Source: Methylophilaceae bacterium
GTDB taxonomy: Bacteria > Pseudomonadota > Gammaproteobacteria > Burkholderiales > Methylophilaceae
Direction of reading: 5' to 3'
DNA: 64,000 bases
Assembly (NCBI GenBank): GCA_013141125.1
Contig: JABFRO010000001.1
Coordinates: 1,674,001 to 1,738,000, forward strand
The notes under the pieces are model-generated. The model worked only from the letters and a program-made list of their open reading frames with translations, did not search any database and was not told where the DNA came from. A program made the position numbers and the translations under genes. Position 1 is the stretch's first letter, and each line of letters opens with the position of its first letter. Below, in pieces: positions 1 through 7,867 of this stretch.

Positions 1-1595
1 TCATCCTGTTTTACATACTTGCGCCGATTATTGTATTGGCGGGACATTTTAATCTGCTGCAAAATCTGGAAAGCCACCACCACAAACTGCTGGCATGGCA
101 GGCAGCATACCCAGGCAAACAGGTGCCGCGCGCCTTGATTGAGCCGTTTTTATACGACTATGCTTTGCTGGAGAACGATGGACAGCTCACCAAAGCAGTG
201 CGCTTTTTCTCGCGGGTATTATTTTTATTTTTAGCGCCTATCGTGCTACTCACTTTTTTATGGCGCTTTACCGATTATCAAAGTCTGAGTATCACGCTCT
301 GGCATTTGGTTTTGTTAATAGTTGATATGGGGATTCTTGTTTTTTTCCAACGCGCGATTGTTGGGCGTTGGCGTATTTCAAAACTAGGTTTGCTGATTAC
401 GCTGTTAGCACTCTTCGAGAGTTTGCTTTTAGGGTTTATCTTAAAAACGCAAACCACAAATAATTGGCAATTTGGGCAAAATATGGAAGATTATGAAACT
501 ATTTTCAGTCTGGTGTTACCCAGAATCAGTATTGATCATACCGAATCACTCACGCTAGACGACAAACCCTTAAGAACGCAAATGGCGTTTGATGGTGAGG
601 TTGATTTTGCAAAATGGTTTAACCAACAAAAAGACAATGGCTGGGATTTACGTAAACGTAACTTAAAAGGCGCGCAACTTGAACGTGCAGATTTGCGCCA
701 TGTTTTGTTAAATGAAGCACAGTTACAGGGTGCGCGTTTGATTAATGCGCAGTTACAGGGTGCGAGTTTGTTTAGAGCGCAGTTACAGGGTGCGAATTTG
801 GATTTTGCGCAGTTACAAGGTGCGAGTTTGGTTGAAGCGCAGTTACAGGGTGCGAGTTTGTTTAGAGCGCAGTTACAGGGTGCGCGTTTGATTAATGCGC
901 AGTTACAGGGTGCGCGTTTGTTTAGAGCGCAGTTACAGGGTGCGAATTTGGATTTTGCGCAGTTACAAGGTGCGAGTTTGGTTGAAGCGCAGTTACAGGG
1001 TGCGAGTTTGTTTAGAGCGCAGTTACAGGGTGCGCGTTTGATTAATGCGCAGTTACAGGGTGCGCGTTTGGATTTTGCGCAGTTACAGGGTGCGCGTTTG
1101 GATTTTGCGCAGTTAAAAGGTACGGTTTTGGATGGCGTATTCAAAGTCCAGTCTGCTATAGGCATTGATATAACTACTGATGTTGATTGGGAAAAACTAA
1201 GGCACTTGAATATCAATGAGCAATACTCCCAAGCTATTGACCAAGCAATGCAGCGGGTAAAAAACTTTAAACCACCCAAAGCAAGTCATTTTATTCATGA
1301 TGATCAGGCGCTAGCACAGGCGCTGCCAGAGATTTGCAAGCGTGATTATTTGGCACTACAAGGCAGCCTTGAAAACGCGACTAGGGAAAGTGCAAAAATT
1401 GTCTGGGCACAATTGCCAAGCGTTGCTGAATGCCAACCCCACCTTGAAAAAATTAAACAATGGGGGCTTACATGGGGGGGTTACGGTGAAGAGGAACGAA
1501 AAATCTATATTCCAGAAGCTTGGCCTAAGATAAAACCAAACCAAGCAACAGAAAAACCAGTCAGCAATAAAACCAAGCAAACAGAGTATCGGTGA
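1..1595 (+). CDS. Membrane-anchored pentapeptide-repeat protein, 5' end outside window
   Basis: The reading frame is open to the left edge (frame starts at base 3), so the N-terminus is missing; the first start-like codon inside the window, TTG at 36, is probably internal. Four hydrophobic segments are visible, at the edge and near bases 220-275, 290-350 and 385-440. A long right-handed beta-helix region of pentapeptides follows (about bases 655-1125), mostly AQLQGA alternating with RLIN, SLFR, NLDF or SLVE. The last 150 residues are non-repetitive and end in a Lys/Gln/Thr-rich tail. Pentapeptide helices are usually scaffolds or protein-binding surfaces; no enzymatic domain is visible and the function is unknown. 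DUF2235 and pentapeptide genes are often neighbours, and a DUF2235 fragment follows here. Confidence 0.85.
   Translation, partial: ILFYILAPIIVLAGHFNLLQNLESHHHKLLAWQAAYPGKQVPRALIEPFLYDYALLENDGQLTKAVRFFSRVLFLFLAPIVLLTFLWRFTDYQSLSITLWHLVLLIVDMGILVFFQRAIVGRWRISKLGLLITLLALFESLLLGFILKTQTTNNWQFGQNMEDYETIFSLVLPRISIDHTESLTLDDKPLRTQMAFDGEVDFAKWFNQQKDNGWDLRKRNLKGAQLERADLRHVLLNEAQLQGARLINAQLQGASLFRAQLQGANLDFAQLQGASLVEAQLQGASLFRAQLQGARLINAQLQGARLFRAQLQGANLDFAQLQGASLVEAQLQGASLFRAQLQGARLINAQLQGARLDFAQLQGARLDFAQLKGTVLDGVFKVQSAIGIDITTDVDWEKLRHLNINEQYSQAIDQAMQRVKNFKPPKASHFIHDDQALAQALPEICKRDYLALQGSLENATRESAKIVWAQLPSVAECQPHLEKIKQWGLTWGGYGEEERKIYIPEAWPKIKPNQATEKPVSNKTKQTEYR
721..1110 (+). repeat. Thirteen 30-bp tandem units with a 150-bp higher-order period
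   Basis: Thirteen 30-bp units, each beginning AGTTACAGGG or AGTTACAAGG, lie head to tail inside the pentapeptide gene. Five units make a 150-bp block: 721-870 and 871-1020 differ at one base only, and 1021-1110 starts a third block. The silent variant AGTTACAAGG sits at the same place in both full blocks (units 4 and 9), which points to recent block duplication rather than independent selection on the protein. Confidence 0.95.
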
Positions 1596-1700
1596 GCAAA
1601 AAAACTAAAGGTTCGACTCAGCTAGCACAGTGAGCAATGTGCTTTTAAATTTATCGGGGCATTAAAACTTAATTTCAATAAATTAAACAGGGAGCCAAGC

Positions 1701-1898
1701 ATGAAAAAACTGATTGTGTGTTGTGATGGGAGTTGGAATACGCTAGAGCAAGAGCATGATGGCGTGCCTGTGCCGACCAATGTGGGTAAGTTGTATTTTG
1801 CGCTAGACCATACCAAACCAGAGGAACAAATTGCTTATTACCACCCCGGTGTTGGCACTAGCCCCGGCTTAAACGACAAAGCCCGTAGGTTGGGCTGA
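1701..1898 (+). pseudogene. N-terminal fragment of a DUF2235 (alpha/beta hydrolase-like) protein
   Basis: This 65-codon frame starts with ATG behind a plausible ribosome site (AGGGAGCC). It begins MKKLIVCCDGSWNT, the typical opening of DUF2235 proteins, a family of several hundred residues that includes the Tle1 type VI secretion phospholipases. The frame ends at a TGA that lies inside a palindromic repeat (1880-1970), so the gene has been truncated there and the GxSxG nucleophile region is absent. No remainder of the gene is seen downstream. A functional short protein is unlikely. Confidence 0.8.
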
Positions 1899-1970
1899 AG
1901 CATGAAGCCCAACACATGATGCGCAGTGTTAAATGTTGGGCTTCCAAAAGTCAGCCCAACCTACAGGGCT
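1880..1970. repeat. Palindromic REP/MITE-like element
   Basis: Nested perfect inverted repeats are present: GTAGGTTGGGCTGA (1885-1898) with its complement at 1951-1964, and GAAGCCCAACA (1904-1914) with its complement at 1934-1944. An outer AGCCC/GGGCT pair flanks them. The element supplies the stop codon of the DUF2235 fragment. A related, less regular copy is at 8951-9048. It encodes no protein, so any movement would need help in trans. Confidence 0.85.
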
Positions 1971-1996
1971 TAAAAAAGGGCGAGCAAAATTTGCCC
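1971..1996 (-). terminator. Possible Rho-independent terminator after sdhA
   Basis: On the minus strand GGGC, an 11-base loop and GCCC are followed by a run of T (plus-strand A run at 1972-1977). It lies about 50 bases past the sdhA stop. The stem is only four base pairs, so the call is tentative. Confidence 0.4.
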
Positions 1997-2043
1997 ACCC
2001 ACGTGAATTTTCAACACACACCTAAATTAAGTTTTATCGCTTA

Positions 2044-3813
2044 CTAATACGTCCGAGTATTCAGCGGAAACGTCTCCACCGTCAACGGTTGCAACCTTAC
2101 GGGTTTGTATTGCAGCCGATTATCCTTACTATAAAACAGTGAATGTTTCAGCCATTGCACATCGTCGCGCGCGGGGTAATCCTCGCGGCAATGGGCGCCT
2201 CGGCTTTCCTGTCTGGCATTCGCCGCCAGCATGGTGGCTTTGGCGACTTCCAGCAGGTTTTCCAGTTCCAGCGCTTCAATGCGGGCGGTGTTGAAGACCT
2301 GGCTTTTATCCTTGATTTGCAGATTGCCCGCGCGTTGGTAAACCTGCAGAATTTTCTCCACGCCTTGTTCCATCAGCTCCGGGAAGCGGAATACGCCGCA
2401 ATGTGTTTGCATGGTTTTGCGCATATCCGCGCCCACCTCGGTCACACTGGCACCGGAATGTTGCTGCTCCAGACGCGCCAGCCGTGTTAGGGTACGCTCG
2501 GCATAATCGGCGGGTAGGGGTTTGTGGCATTGGTAGCGCACGGTTTTGACGATATGGTTGCCGGCCGCGCGGCCGAATACCATTAAATCCAGCAGCGAGT
2601 TGGAACCCAGGCGGTTGGCACCGTGCACGGAAACGCAGGCGCATTCGCCTATCGCGTAAAAACCGGGTACGACTTTGTTTTGACCTGTGTCATCCTGATC
2701 GACCACTTGCCCATGCAGATTAGTGGGGATGCCGCCCATCATGTAATGCGCGCTGGGGGCTATTGGGATGGGCTCGAACACCGGGTCTACATTGGCAAAA
2801 TTGCGCGCAATGTCGCGTATACCGGGCAAGCGTGCCTGAATCACGGCTTCGGTGAGGTGATCGAGCTTGAGGAATACGGCCTGGCCATCCGCGCCCACAC
2901 CACGGCCTTGTTTGATTTCAGTGGCAATGGCGCGCGCGACAACATCGCGGCTGGCAAGGTCTTTGGCGGTGGGGGCATAACGCTGCATAAAACGCTCACC
3001 CTGATTATTTACCAGATAACCGCCTTCACCGCGCGCGCCTTCGGTAATCAGTACACCGGCACCAGCGACACAAGTCGGGTGAAACTGCCAGAATTCCATG
3101 TCCTGTAGTGGAATATTCGCGCGTGCCGCCATGCCCAGGCCATCGCCGGTATTGATGAAGGCATTGGTGCTACCGTGAAAAATCCGCCCGGCACCGCCAG
3201 TGGCAAACAGCGTGGCCTTGGCGTGAAAAGCCACCACGTTGCCGCTTTCTATCTCCAGCGCGGTCACGCCCAGCACATCGCCTTCAGCATCGCGTATCAG
3301 ATCCAGCGCAAACCATTCCACAAAAAACTGTGTGTTTAGCTGGATATTGCGCTGATACAAAGTGTGCAACATGGCATGACCGGTGCGATCCGCCACCGCG
3401 CAGGTGCGTTCCACCAGCTCGGCTCCAAAACTCTGCGTCATGCCGCCGAACGGGCGCTGAAAAATCTTGCCATTGGCCAATCGGTCGAAAGGCATACCAA
3501 AATGTTCCAGCTCATATATCACTTCCGCCGCGTTTTTGCACATGAACTCAATCGCATCCTGATCACCCAGATAATCCGAGCCCTTGATGGTGTCGTACAT
3601 ATGCCAATGCCAGTTATCCTCGCCCAGATTGCCCAGCGCCGCCGCAATACCGCCCTGCGCCGCCACCGTGTGTGAACGCGTGGGAAACACTTTAGTTAGC
3701 ACAGCGACCTTCAGCCCGCTATCCGCCAGCTGCAAGGCCGCGCGCAAACCGGCACCGCCGCCGCCAATAACGATGGCATCAAACTGGCGGATTTCAATTG
3801 CGGATGCTGTCAT
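2044..3813 (-). CDS. sdhA: Succinate dehydrogenase flavoprotein subunit
   Basis: Catalytic subunit of complex II, oxidising succinate to fumarate in the TCA cycle and feeding electrons through SdhB to quinone. The 589 residues are full length. The N-terminal FAD-binding GGGGAGL is at residues 17-23, and the [10 protein letters not shown] motif supplies the histidine (His48) that binds FAD covalently. [15 protein letters not shown] and the Arg-rich substrate region follow, and the C-terminal helical domain is intact. The ATG start lies three bases after the sdhD stop, so it is co-transcribed with sdhC and sdhD. Unusually, no sdhB follows: after the stop there are only a weak terminator, a palindromic repeat and a gene fragment on the other strand. 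Confidence 0.97.
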   Translation of the reverse strand: MTASAIEIRQFDAIVIGGGGAGLRAALQLADSGLKVAVLTKVFPTRSHTVAAQGGIAAALGNLGEDNWHWHMYDTIKGSDYLGDQDAIEFMCKNAAEVIYELEHFGMPFDRLANGKIFQRPFGGMTQSFGAELVERTCAVADRTGHAMLHTLYQRNIQLNTQFFVEWFALDLIRDAEGDVLGVTALEIESGNVVAFHAKATLFATGGAGRIFHGSTNAFINTGDGLGMAARANIPLQDMEFWQFHPTCVAGAGVLITEGARGEGGYLVNNQGERFMQRYAPTAKDLASRDVVARAIATEIKQGRGVGADGQAVFLKLDHLTEAVIQARLPGIRDIARNFANVDPVFEPIPIAPSAHYMMGGIPTNLHGQVVDQDDTGQNKVVPGFYAIGECACVSVHGANRLGSNSLLDLMVFGRAAGNHIVKTVRYQCHKPLPADYAERTLTRLARLEQQHSGASVTEVGADMRKTMQTHCGVFRFPELMEQGVEKILQVYQRAGNLQIKDKSQVFNTARIEALELENLLEVAKATMLAANARQESRGAHCREDYPARDDVQWLKHSLFYSKDNRLQYKPVRLQPLTVETFPLNTRTY

Positions 3814-3816
3814 GAC

Positions 3817-4146
3817 CTAAATTCTCCATAGAATGATAAACGCCCAAACTGCATAAACCGCCAGCACCCATGCAAACACTAGCTGCAAAGCGTTTCTGAT
3901 TCTGAGTTGCGGAACATAATCCATCAAAATCTCCTTCATGCCCAACCAGGCGTGGTAAATCAAAGCCAACAAAAACAGCAAGCTCAGGCTTTTAAAATAC
4001 CAGGGGGAACACCACAGCCTCCAAGCCGCAGCGCCGGGCAAGGGCGAATTGAACATCCAGCGCGCGGCGAAAAGCAGGCTATAAACAAGCATGAATAGTG
4101 CGGTCATACGCTGCCACAGCCAATCGCCAAAAGCATGTGCTACCAT
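3817..4146 (-). CDS. sdhD: Succinate dehydrogenase membrane anchor subunit
   Basis: A small integral membrane protein that, with SdhC, anchors complex II, binds haem b and forms the quinone site. The 109-residue version starts at ATG 4146; in-frame GTG 4152 and TTG 4161 are alternatives. Three hydrophobic segments are present, and the conserved HAWLGMKEILMDYV holds the His and Asp-Tyr typical of SdhD. It begins just after the sdhC stop read in the shifted frame (4149-4151) and ends three bases before sdhA, as expected for one operon. Confidence 0.92.
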   Translation of the reverse strand: MVAHAFGDWLWQRMTALFMLVYSLLFAARWMFNSPLPGAAAWRLWCSPWYFKSLSLLFLLALIYHAWLGMKEILMDYVPQLRIRNALQLVFAWVLAVYAVWAFIILWRI

Positions 4147-4148
4147 TT

Positions 4149-4534
4149 TCACCACAACCAAACGCCCATTACTAAGCTCAGCCCAGCGCTCACCAGCAAC
4201 ACCGCCTGACTGCTAAAGCGCGCAAACCAGCGATGCATCCCCCAGCGCGCATCCAGCATTAAATGACGAATCCCCGCACAAGCATGATGCAAAAAGCCCA
4301 GGCCAGCAGCCAACAGACCAATTTAACCAGTTTATGCTGCATAAGATTCTGCACGATGACAAAACTTTCCGCCGAAGCCAAACTCAATTGCAACAGCCAA
4401 AGCAACAAGGGAATAGCCAAAAAAAGCAATGCCCCGCTCAGGCGATGCAAAATAGAAACCAACGCTGGCAATGGCAGCCGTATCGTCACCAGGTTGAGAT
4501 TTTTAGGCCGCTGGCGGCACGATTTATCCGCCAT
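4149..4534 (-). CDS. sdhC: Succinate dehydrogenase cytochrome b556 subunit, apparent frameshift
   Basis: The first frame (4259-4534, 91 codons) opens with the SdhC signature RPKNLNL...LVSILHRLSG and two membrane segments, then runs into stop after LLAWAF. In the -1 frame from the T5 run (plus-strand A run 4291-4295) the sequence continues as LHHACAGIRHLMLDARW, which holds the HxxxGIRH motif with the haem b ligand, and a third membrane segment. It ends at TGA 4149-4151, next to sdhD. The joined product is about 128 residues, normal for the family. One T is therefore missing from the run. A sequencing or assembly error is the simplest cause; a real mutation or ribosomal slippage cannot be excluded from one sequence. 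The 288 bases upstream hold no gene that I can support, only the promoter region. Confidence 0.88.
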
Positions 4535-4822
4535 AGCACTTCCGGCAGCCGGGATAAGGGTTGGGATAAACAGACAGCAAAGCTGAAACGAAGATTAAAT
4601 AAAACGCGGATTTCCACATACCCGGATTAAATCACAGGATGGGAAAAAATTCATGGGGAATGGTGGCTGTTTACTGCTTGAGTGGGGGACCCGGGGATTG
4701 GAGGATAACGAAATATCAGTTACCGCCCGTCAAATTAAATCGAACCTTACTCTATTTGCATGTTTGCTTGCTGTATTTTTCTATGCTGGTAAAACGTTAG
4801 CCACTAAATTAGCCCTCCAGCA

Positions 4823-5413
4823 TCAGCGCACCACAACCGATTTCACCAGCAATAATTCACAGGCACCATTTCCTGTGTCATTGCGCGTTAGTGAGCTGCG
4901 CCAGTGCCAGCCTTGGGCATTTTTTGCTTCGACCAGATAGCCGTTGATGGTGACCACTTGGCCGGCGCGTATGGATTCCAGGATTTTTTTAACCGCGTTA
5001 TTCGCCGGAATCATGTGCATATTGGCGCTGTGAGTTTCAATTTCTTCGCGCGGGATGGGAAAGCTTTCTACATGCCAGAAATAAAAGCGATGACTCTGGC
5101 TGATGCTGATTTTATCCAGAACGGCCTGATCCGACATTACCCCCCAGCCCATGACCAAATCGACAGGTGCCAGTTCAGATTCGGTATCCATTAGATAATG
5201 TTCTGCTGAAAGCACGCGCGCTGCAATGTGAAAATCAGCCAGCGGAGTGATCTGGTAACCATCATGGTTGATGGATGGTTCATTTTCAAGAAGATGCTGA
5301 ATTGGCTCTTCTGCAGCAATAAGCCCTGGAACATGAATAACGGGGCGTTTTTGCCAGTGCTGATATGCACCATAAGCAATCAGGCTTATAAAAAGCAGTG
5401 TTTTCCAGTTCAT
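4823..5413 (-). CDS. Conserved membrane-anchored protein of unknown function
   Basis: This 196-residue protein has one N-terminal hydrophobic segment (about residues 5-20) and a soluble remainder, so it is probably anchored with its body in the periplasm. Notable stretches are LVMGWGVMSDQAVL, ISISQSHRFYFW, HSANMHMIPAN and the C-terminal SSLTRNDTGNGACELLLV. I have the impression of seeing this pattern in unnamed proteobacterial proteins, but I do not recognise an assigned function. It is transcribed divergently from the helicase gene across a 198-base gap and lies upstream of sdhC on the same strand, too far away to be clearly in that operon. Confidence 0.8.
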   Translation of the reverse strand: MNWKTLLFISLIAYGAYQHWQKRPVIHVPGLIAAEEPIQHLLENEPSINHDGYQITPLADFHIAARVLSAEHYLMDTESELAPVDLVMGWGVMSDQAVLDKISISQSHRFYFWHVESFPIPREEIETHSANMHMIPANNAVKKILESIRAGQVVTINGYLVEAKNAQGWHWRSSLTRNDTGNGACELLLVKSVVVR

Positions 5414-5611
5414 GAATTTGCAAACCGGGCACGAAAGATGTTTATTGCAGGCATGTGGTCATAAAAAAGCGGCAGTGATTTTTCAATATCGGAAAAGACG
5501 CAAACAGCTTGAGCGAAATTGCACTTCTGCTGCAAGCCCTTTTGTTTCATTCCTCATGCGTTTAACATACGCGCCATTACTTTCTGATTTGTTTCCACAG
5601 GGTTATAGCCG

Positions 5612-7153
5612 TTGCCAACACCTTTCTACTCCCCGCTCGCCGCCACCCTCGGCCTTGACGATTACCCCGCCAGCTTTCCCCTTGCACGCTCATTAAAACG
5701 GCATATCCATTTTCATCTTGGCCCGACCAATTCCGGCAAAACCCATGAGGCTTTACTGGTGTTGCAGCAGGCCAAATCCGGCGTATATCTGGCACCCTTA
5801 CGCTTGCTGGCTATGGAGATACGTGATCGCTTAATAGAAGCTGGCGTGCCATGCAATCTGGTGACGGGCGAGGAACGGCAGCTAATGGCGGGGGCGCGGC
5901 ATACCGCTTGCACGGTGGAAATGATGCGGGCGGATGTGGAGGTGGACGTGGCGATTATCGACGAGATTCAGATGTTGCAGGATGCCGCGCGCGGCTATGC
6001 GTGGACGGCGGCGCTGATAGGCGCTCCGGCCAAACAGGTGTTTGTGTGCGGATCGGATGCGGTGACTGTGCCGTGCCTGCGCGCCATTGAAGCCATGGGC
6101 GAAACTTGTGACATCACGCGGCTGGAACGCAAAACGCCGCTGATACTGGAAAGCGAAAGTCTGAGCGGCGCGCGATATAGCCGCTGGAAGCTGAAAAAAC
6201 ACCTACGCCAGGGCGATGCCATCATTGCCTTTACGCGCAAGGATGTGCTGACCTTGAGCGCGCGCATTCGCCAATGGGGCTTGGGCGTGGCGAGTATTTA
6301 CGGCGCGCTGTCGCCGGAAGTAAGGCGCACCGAGGCCAGACGTTTTACCAGCGGTGAAGCCGGGGTTTTGGTGGCGACCGATGCAGTGGGTATGGGGCTT
6401 AATCTGCCAATTCGGCGCGTGGTTTTTTCCACCACGCACAAGTTTGACGGCATCGCCACGCGCGATTTAAATGCTACAGAAGTACGCCAGATTGCCGGTC
6501 GTGCCGGGCGTTACGGTATTTATCCCACCGGTTATGTGAATGCGTTTGAAGATGACGAGCTGCGGCATATCGACCATATGCTATCGACTTCAGACCTTGC
6601 CGATTTGCAAAAGCTGCCCATCACCCCCAACTTTACCCACATGCAAGCTTTATCCCACGCGCGGCACAGCAATAGAATCGGCGAACTGCTGGCTTTTTTC
6701 TCCGAACGCGTGGGCATTGCCAGCCCGATTTTTGCCATTGCCACGCTGGGCGTGCACGTTACCCAGGGGCATTTGATAGACGAACACGCGCCAGATTTAC
6801 CGCTGGCGCATAAATTCACTTTCTCCTGCGCGCCGGTCTCGCTGGATAAGGAGCATGAGCGCGATTACTTTCTGGCGTGTCTGAAAAGCTTTGCCGCCAA
6901 TCGCCAACGTGCTTTGCCGCTAGCTCCGGCGTGGCTGACTTCCACCAGCCCGCGCCATTTGGAGGAGGCGGAAAATCTGGGCAAGGATGTAAGCCTATAT
7001 GCCTGGCTTTCATTCAAATTTCCCACCGTGTTTTATCAGGGCGAGCAAGTGCAGCAACTGCGTAGCCGCATCAGCCGCTATATTGAACAGGCGCTGCTGA
7101 CACAGGCTGGCTTTGGCGATACCAGCAAAGAGATTTTGTATGGCTACCGCTGA
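5612..7153 (+). CDS. Suv3-type ATP-dependent RNA helicase
   Basis: A superfamily 2 helicase of the SUPV3L1/Suv3 group, best known from the mitochondrial RNA degradosome. Walker A is GPTNSGKT (residues 37-44), the Walker B/DExH-like box is DEIQ near residue 117, ATDAVGMGLNLP precedes the QIAGRAGR motif VI, and a Suv3-type C-terminal helical region follows, giving 513 residues. An in-frame TAG at 5606-5608 rules out an earlier start; TTG 5612 is the first possible start before Walker A and has AGGG about 9 bases upstream. The glycosylase gene overlaps its end by 14 bases, so the two are probably translated from one mRNA. The RNA substrate in bacteria is not established. Confidence 0.88.
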   Translation: MPTPFYSPLAATLGLDDYPASFPLARSLKRHIHFHLGPTNSGKTHEALLVLQQAKSGVYLAPLRLLAMEIRDRLIEAGVPCNLVTGEERQLMAGARHTACTVEMMRADVEVDVAIIDEIQMLQDAARGYAWTAALIGAPAKQVFVCGSDAVTVPCLRAIEAMGETCDITRLERKTPLILESESLSGARYSRWKLKKHLRQGDAIIAFTRKDVLTLSARIRQWGLGVASIYGALSPEVRRTEARRFTSGEAGVLVATDAVGMGLNLPIRRVVFSTTHKFDGIATRDLNATEVRQIAGRAGRYGIYPTGYVNAFEDDELRHIDHMLSTSDLADLQKLPITPNFTHMQALSHARHSNRIGELLAFFSERVGIASPIFAIATLGVHVTQGHLIDEHAPDLPLAHKFTFSCAPVSLDKEHERDYFLACLKSFAANRQRALPLAPAWLTSTSPRHLEEAENLGKDVSLYAWLSFKFPTVFYQGEQVQQLRSRISRYIEQALLTQAGFGDTSKEILYGYR

Positions 7154-7688
7154 TTCTAGCCATAGGCCTATCGTCCACAGCTTTGCACCGGTAGCACGCG
7201 CCGATGCCAAATGGTTGATTTTAGGCTCCATGCCGGGCCAGGTTTCACTCGCCCACCAGCAATATTATGCTCATGCCCGCAATCTGTTCTGGCCGCTGAT
7301 GGGCGAGTTGTTCGGCGCGGAAGCCGCGCTGCCTTATGCCTTACGCCTGACGCGCTTGCAGGAAAACGGCATCGCCTTGTGGGATGTGTTGCAGCAATGC
7401 GAACGCGCCAACTCTCTGGATGCGGATATAGTGGAAAGCTCCATCGTCACCAACGATTTTGCGAGTTTCTTTGCGCAGCATAAGGCTATCCGTCGCATCT
7501 GTTTCAACGGCAACAAGGCCGAGCAGGCATTTCGACGCTATGTTCTGCCGGGACTATCCTTGGTGCAGAATCTTGCCTTGACGCAAAATATTGAATTGAT
7601 AGCCTTGCCCTCAACCAGCCCGGCTAATGCTTCGATTCCGTTGGCCATCAAACGCCAGCGCTGGATGGAGGCTTTAAGTTCCGCTTGA
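7140..7688 (+). CDS. Hypoxanthine/uracil-DNA glycosylase, UDG family 6
   Basis: Predicted DNA repair glycosylase that removes deaminated bases, mainly hypoxanthine, in family 6 of the uracil-DNA glycosylase superfamily. The N-terminal LILGSMPG and the following QYYAHARNLFWPLMGELFG match the family, as do the central IRRICFNGNKA and the late LPSTSPAN motif. ATG 7140 is chosen (182 residues) because an AAAGAGA ribosome site lies at good distance; the frame stays open further upstream inside the helicase gene. It overlaps that gene by 14 bases. Confidence 0.85.
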   Translation: MATADSSHRPIVHSFAPVARADAKWLILGSMPGQVSLAHQQYYAHARNLFWPLMGELFGAEAALPYALRLTRLQENGIALWDVLQQCERANSLDADIVESSIVTNDFASFFAQHKAIRRICFNGNKAEQAFRRYVLPGLSLVQNLALTQNIELIALPSTSPANASIPLAIKRQRWMEALSSA

Positions 7689-7867
7689 GTAAGCAGATAG
7701 CGTCTTGTCTGTCTCGGACGCGCTCAGGTTTGTTATGATTCATTTGGGCTGACCTCCTGAGTCTAATAGTTTTCGTTTCGCAACAAAAGCTTACCATCGT
7801 GAGGAGTGCCATGAGAGACTGACCCTAATTTTCCCACTTAAGAATCATTAACAATAAAACTTCAAAC

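Noticed and set aside
721-1110. Regular 30-bp repeats that might suggest a CRISPR array
   Set aside because: There are no unique spacers; the units are contiguous and encode pentapeptides in frame.
536-1279. 247-codon open frame on the minus strand rich in APCNCA repeats
   Set aside because: It is the antisense reading of the 30-bp repeat array; repeats whose length is a multiple of three keep several frames open.
4653-4940. 95-codon plus-strand frame upstream of sdhC
   Set aside because: It overlaps the end of the conserved gene at 4823 in antisense, lacks a family match, and its residue pattern is not protein-like.
7812-7823. ATG-AGA-GAC-TGA preceded by GAGGAG, a possible leader peptide
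   Set aside because: Three codons with a good ribosome site are intriguing, but it may be the remnant of a lost gene; nothing downstream suggests attenuation.
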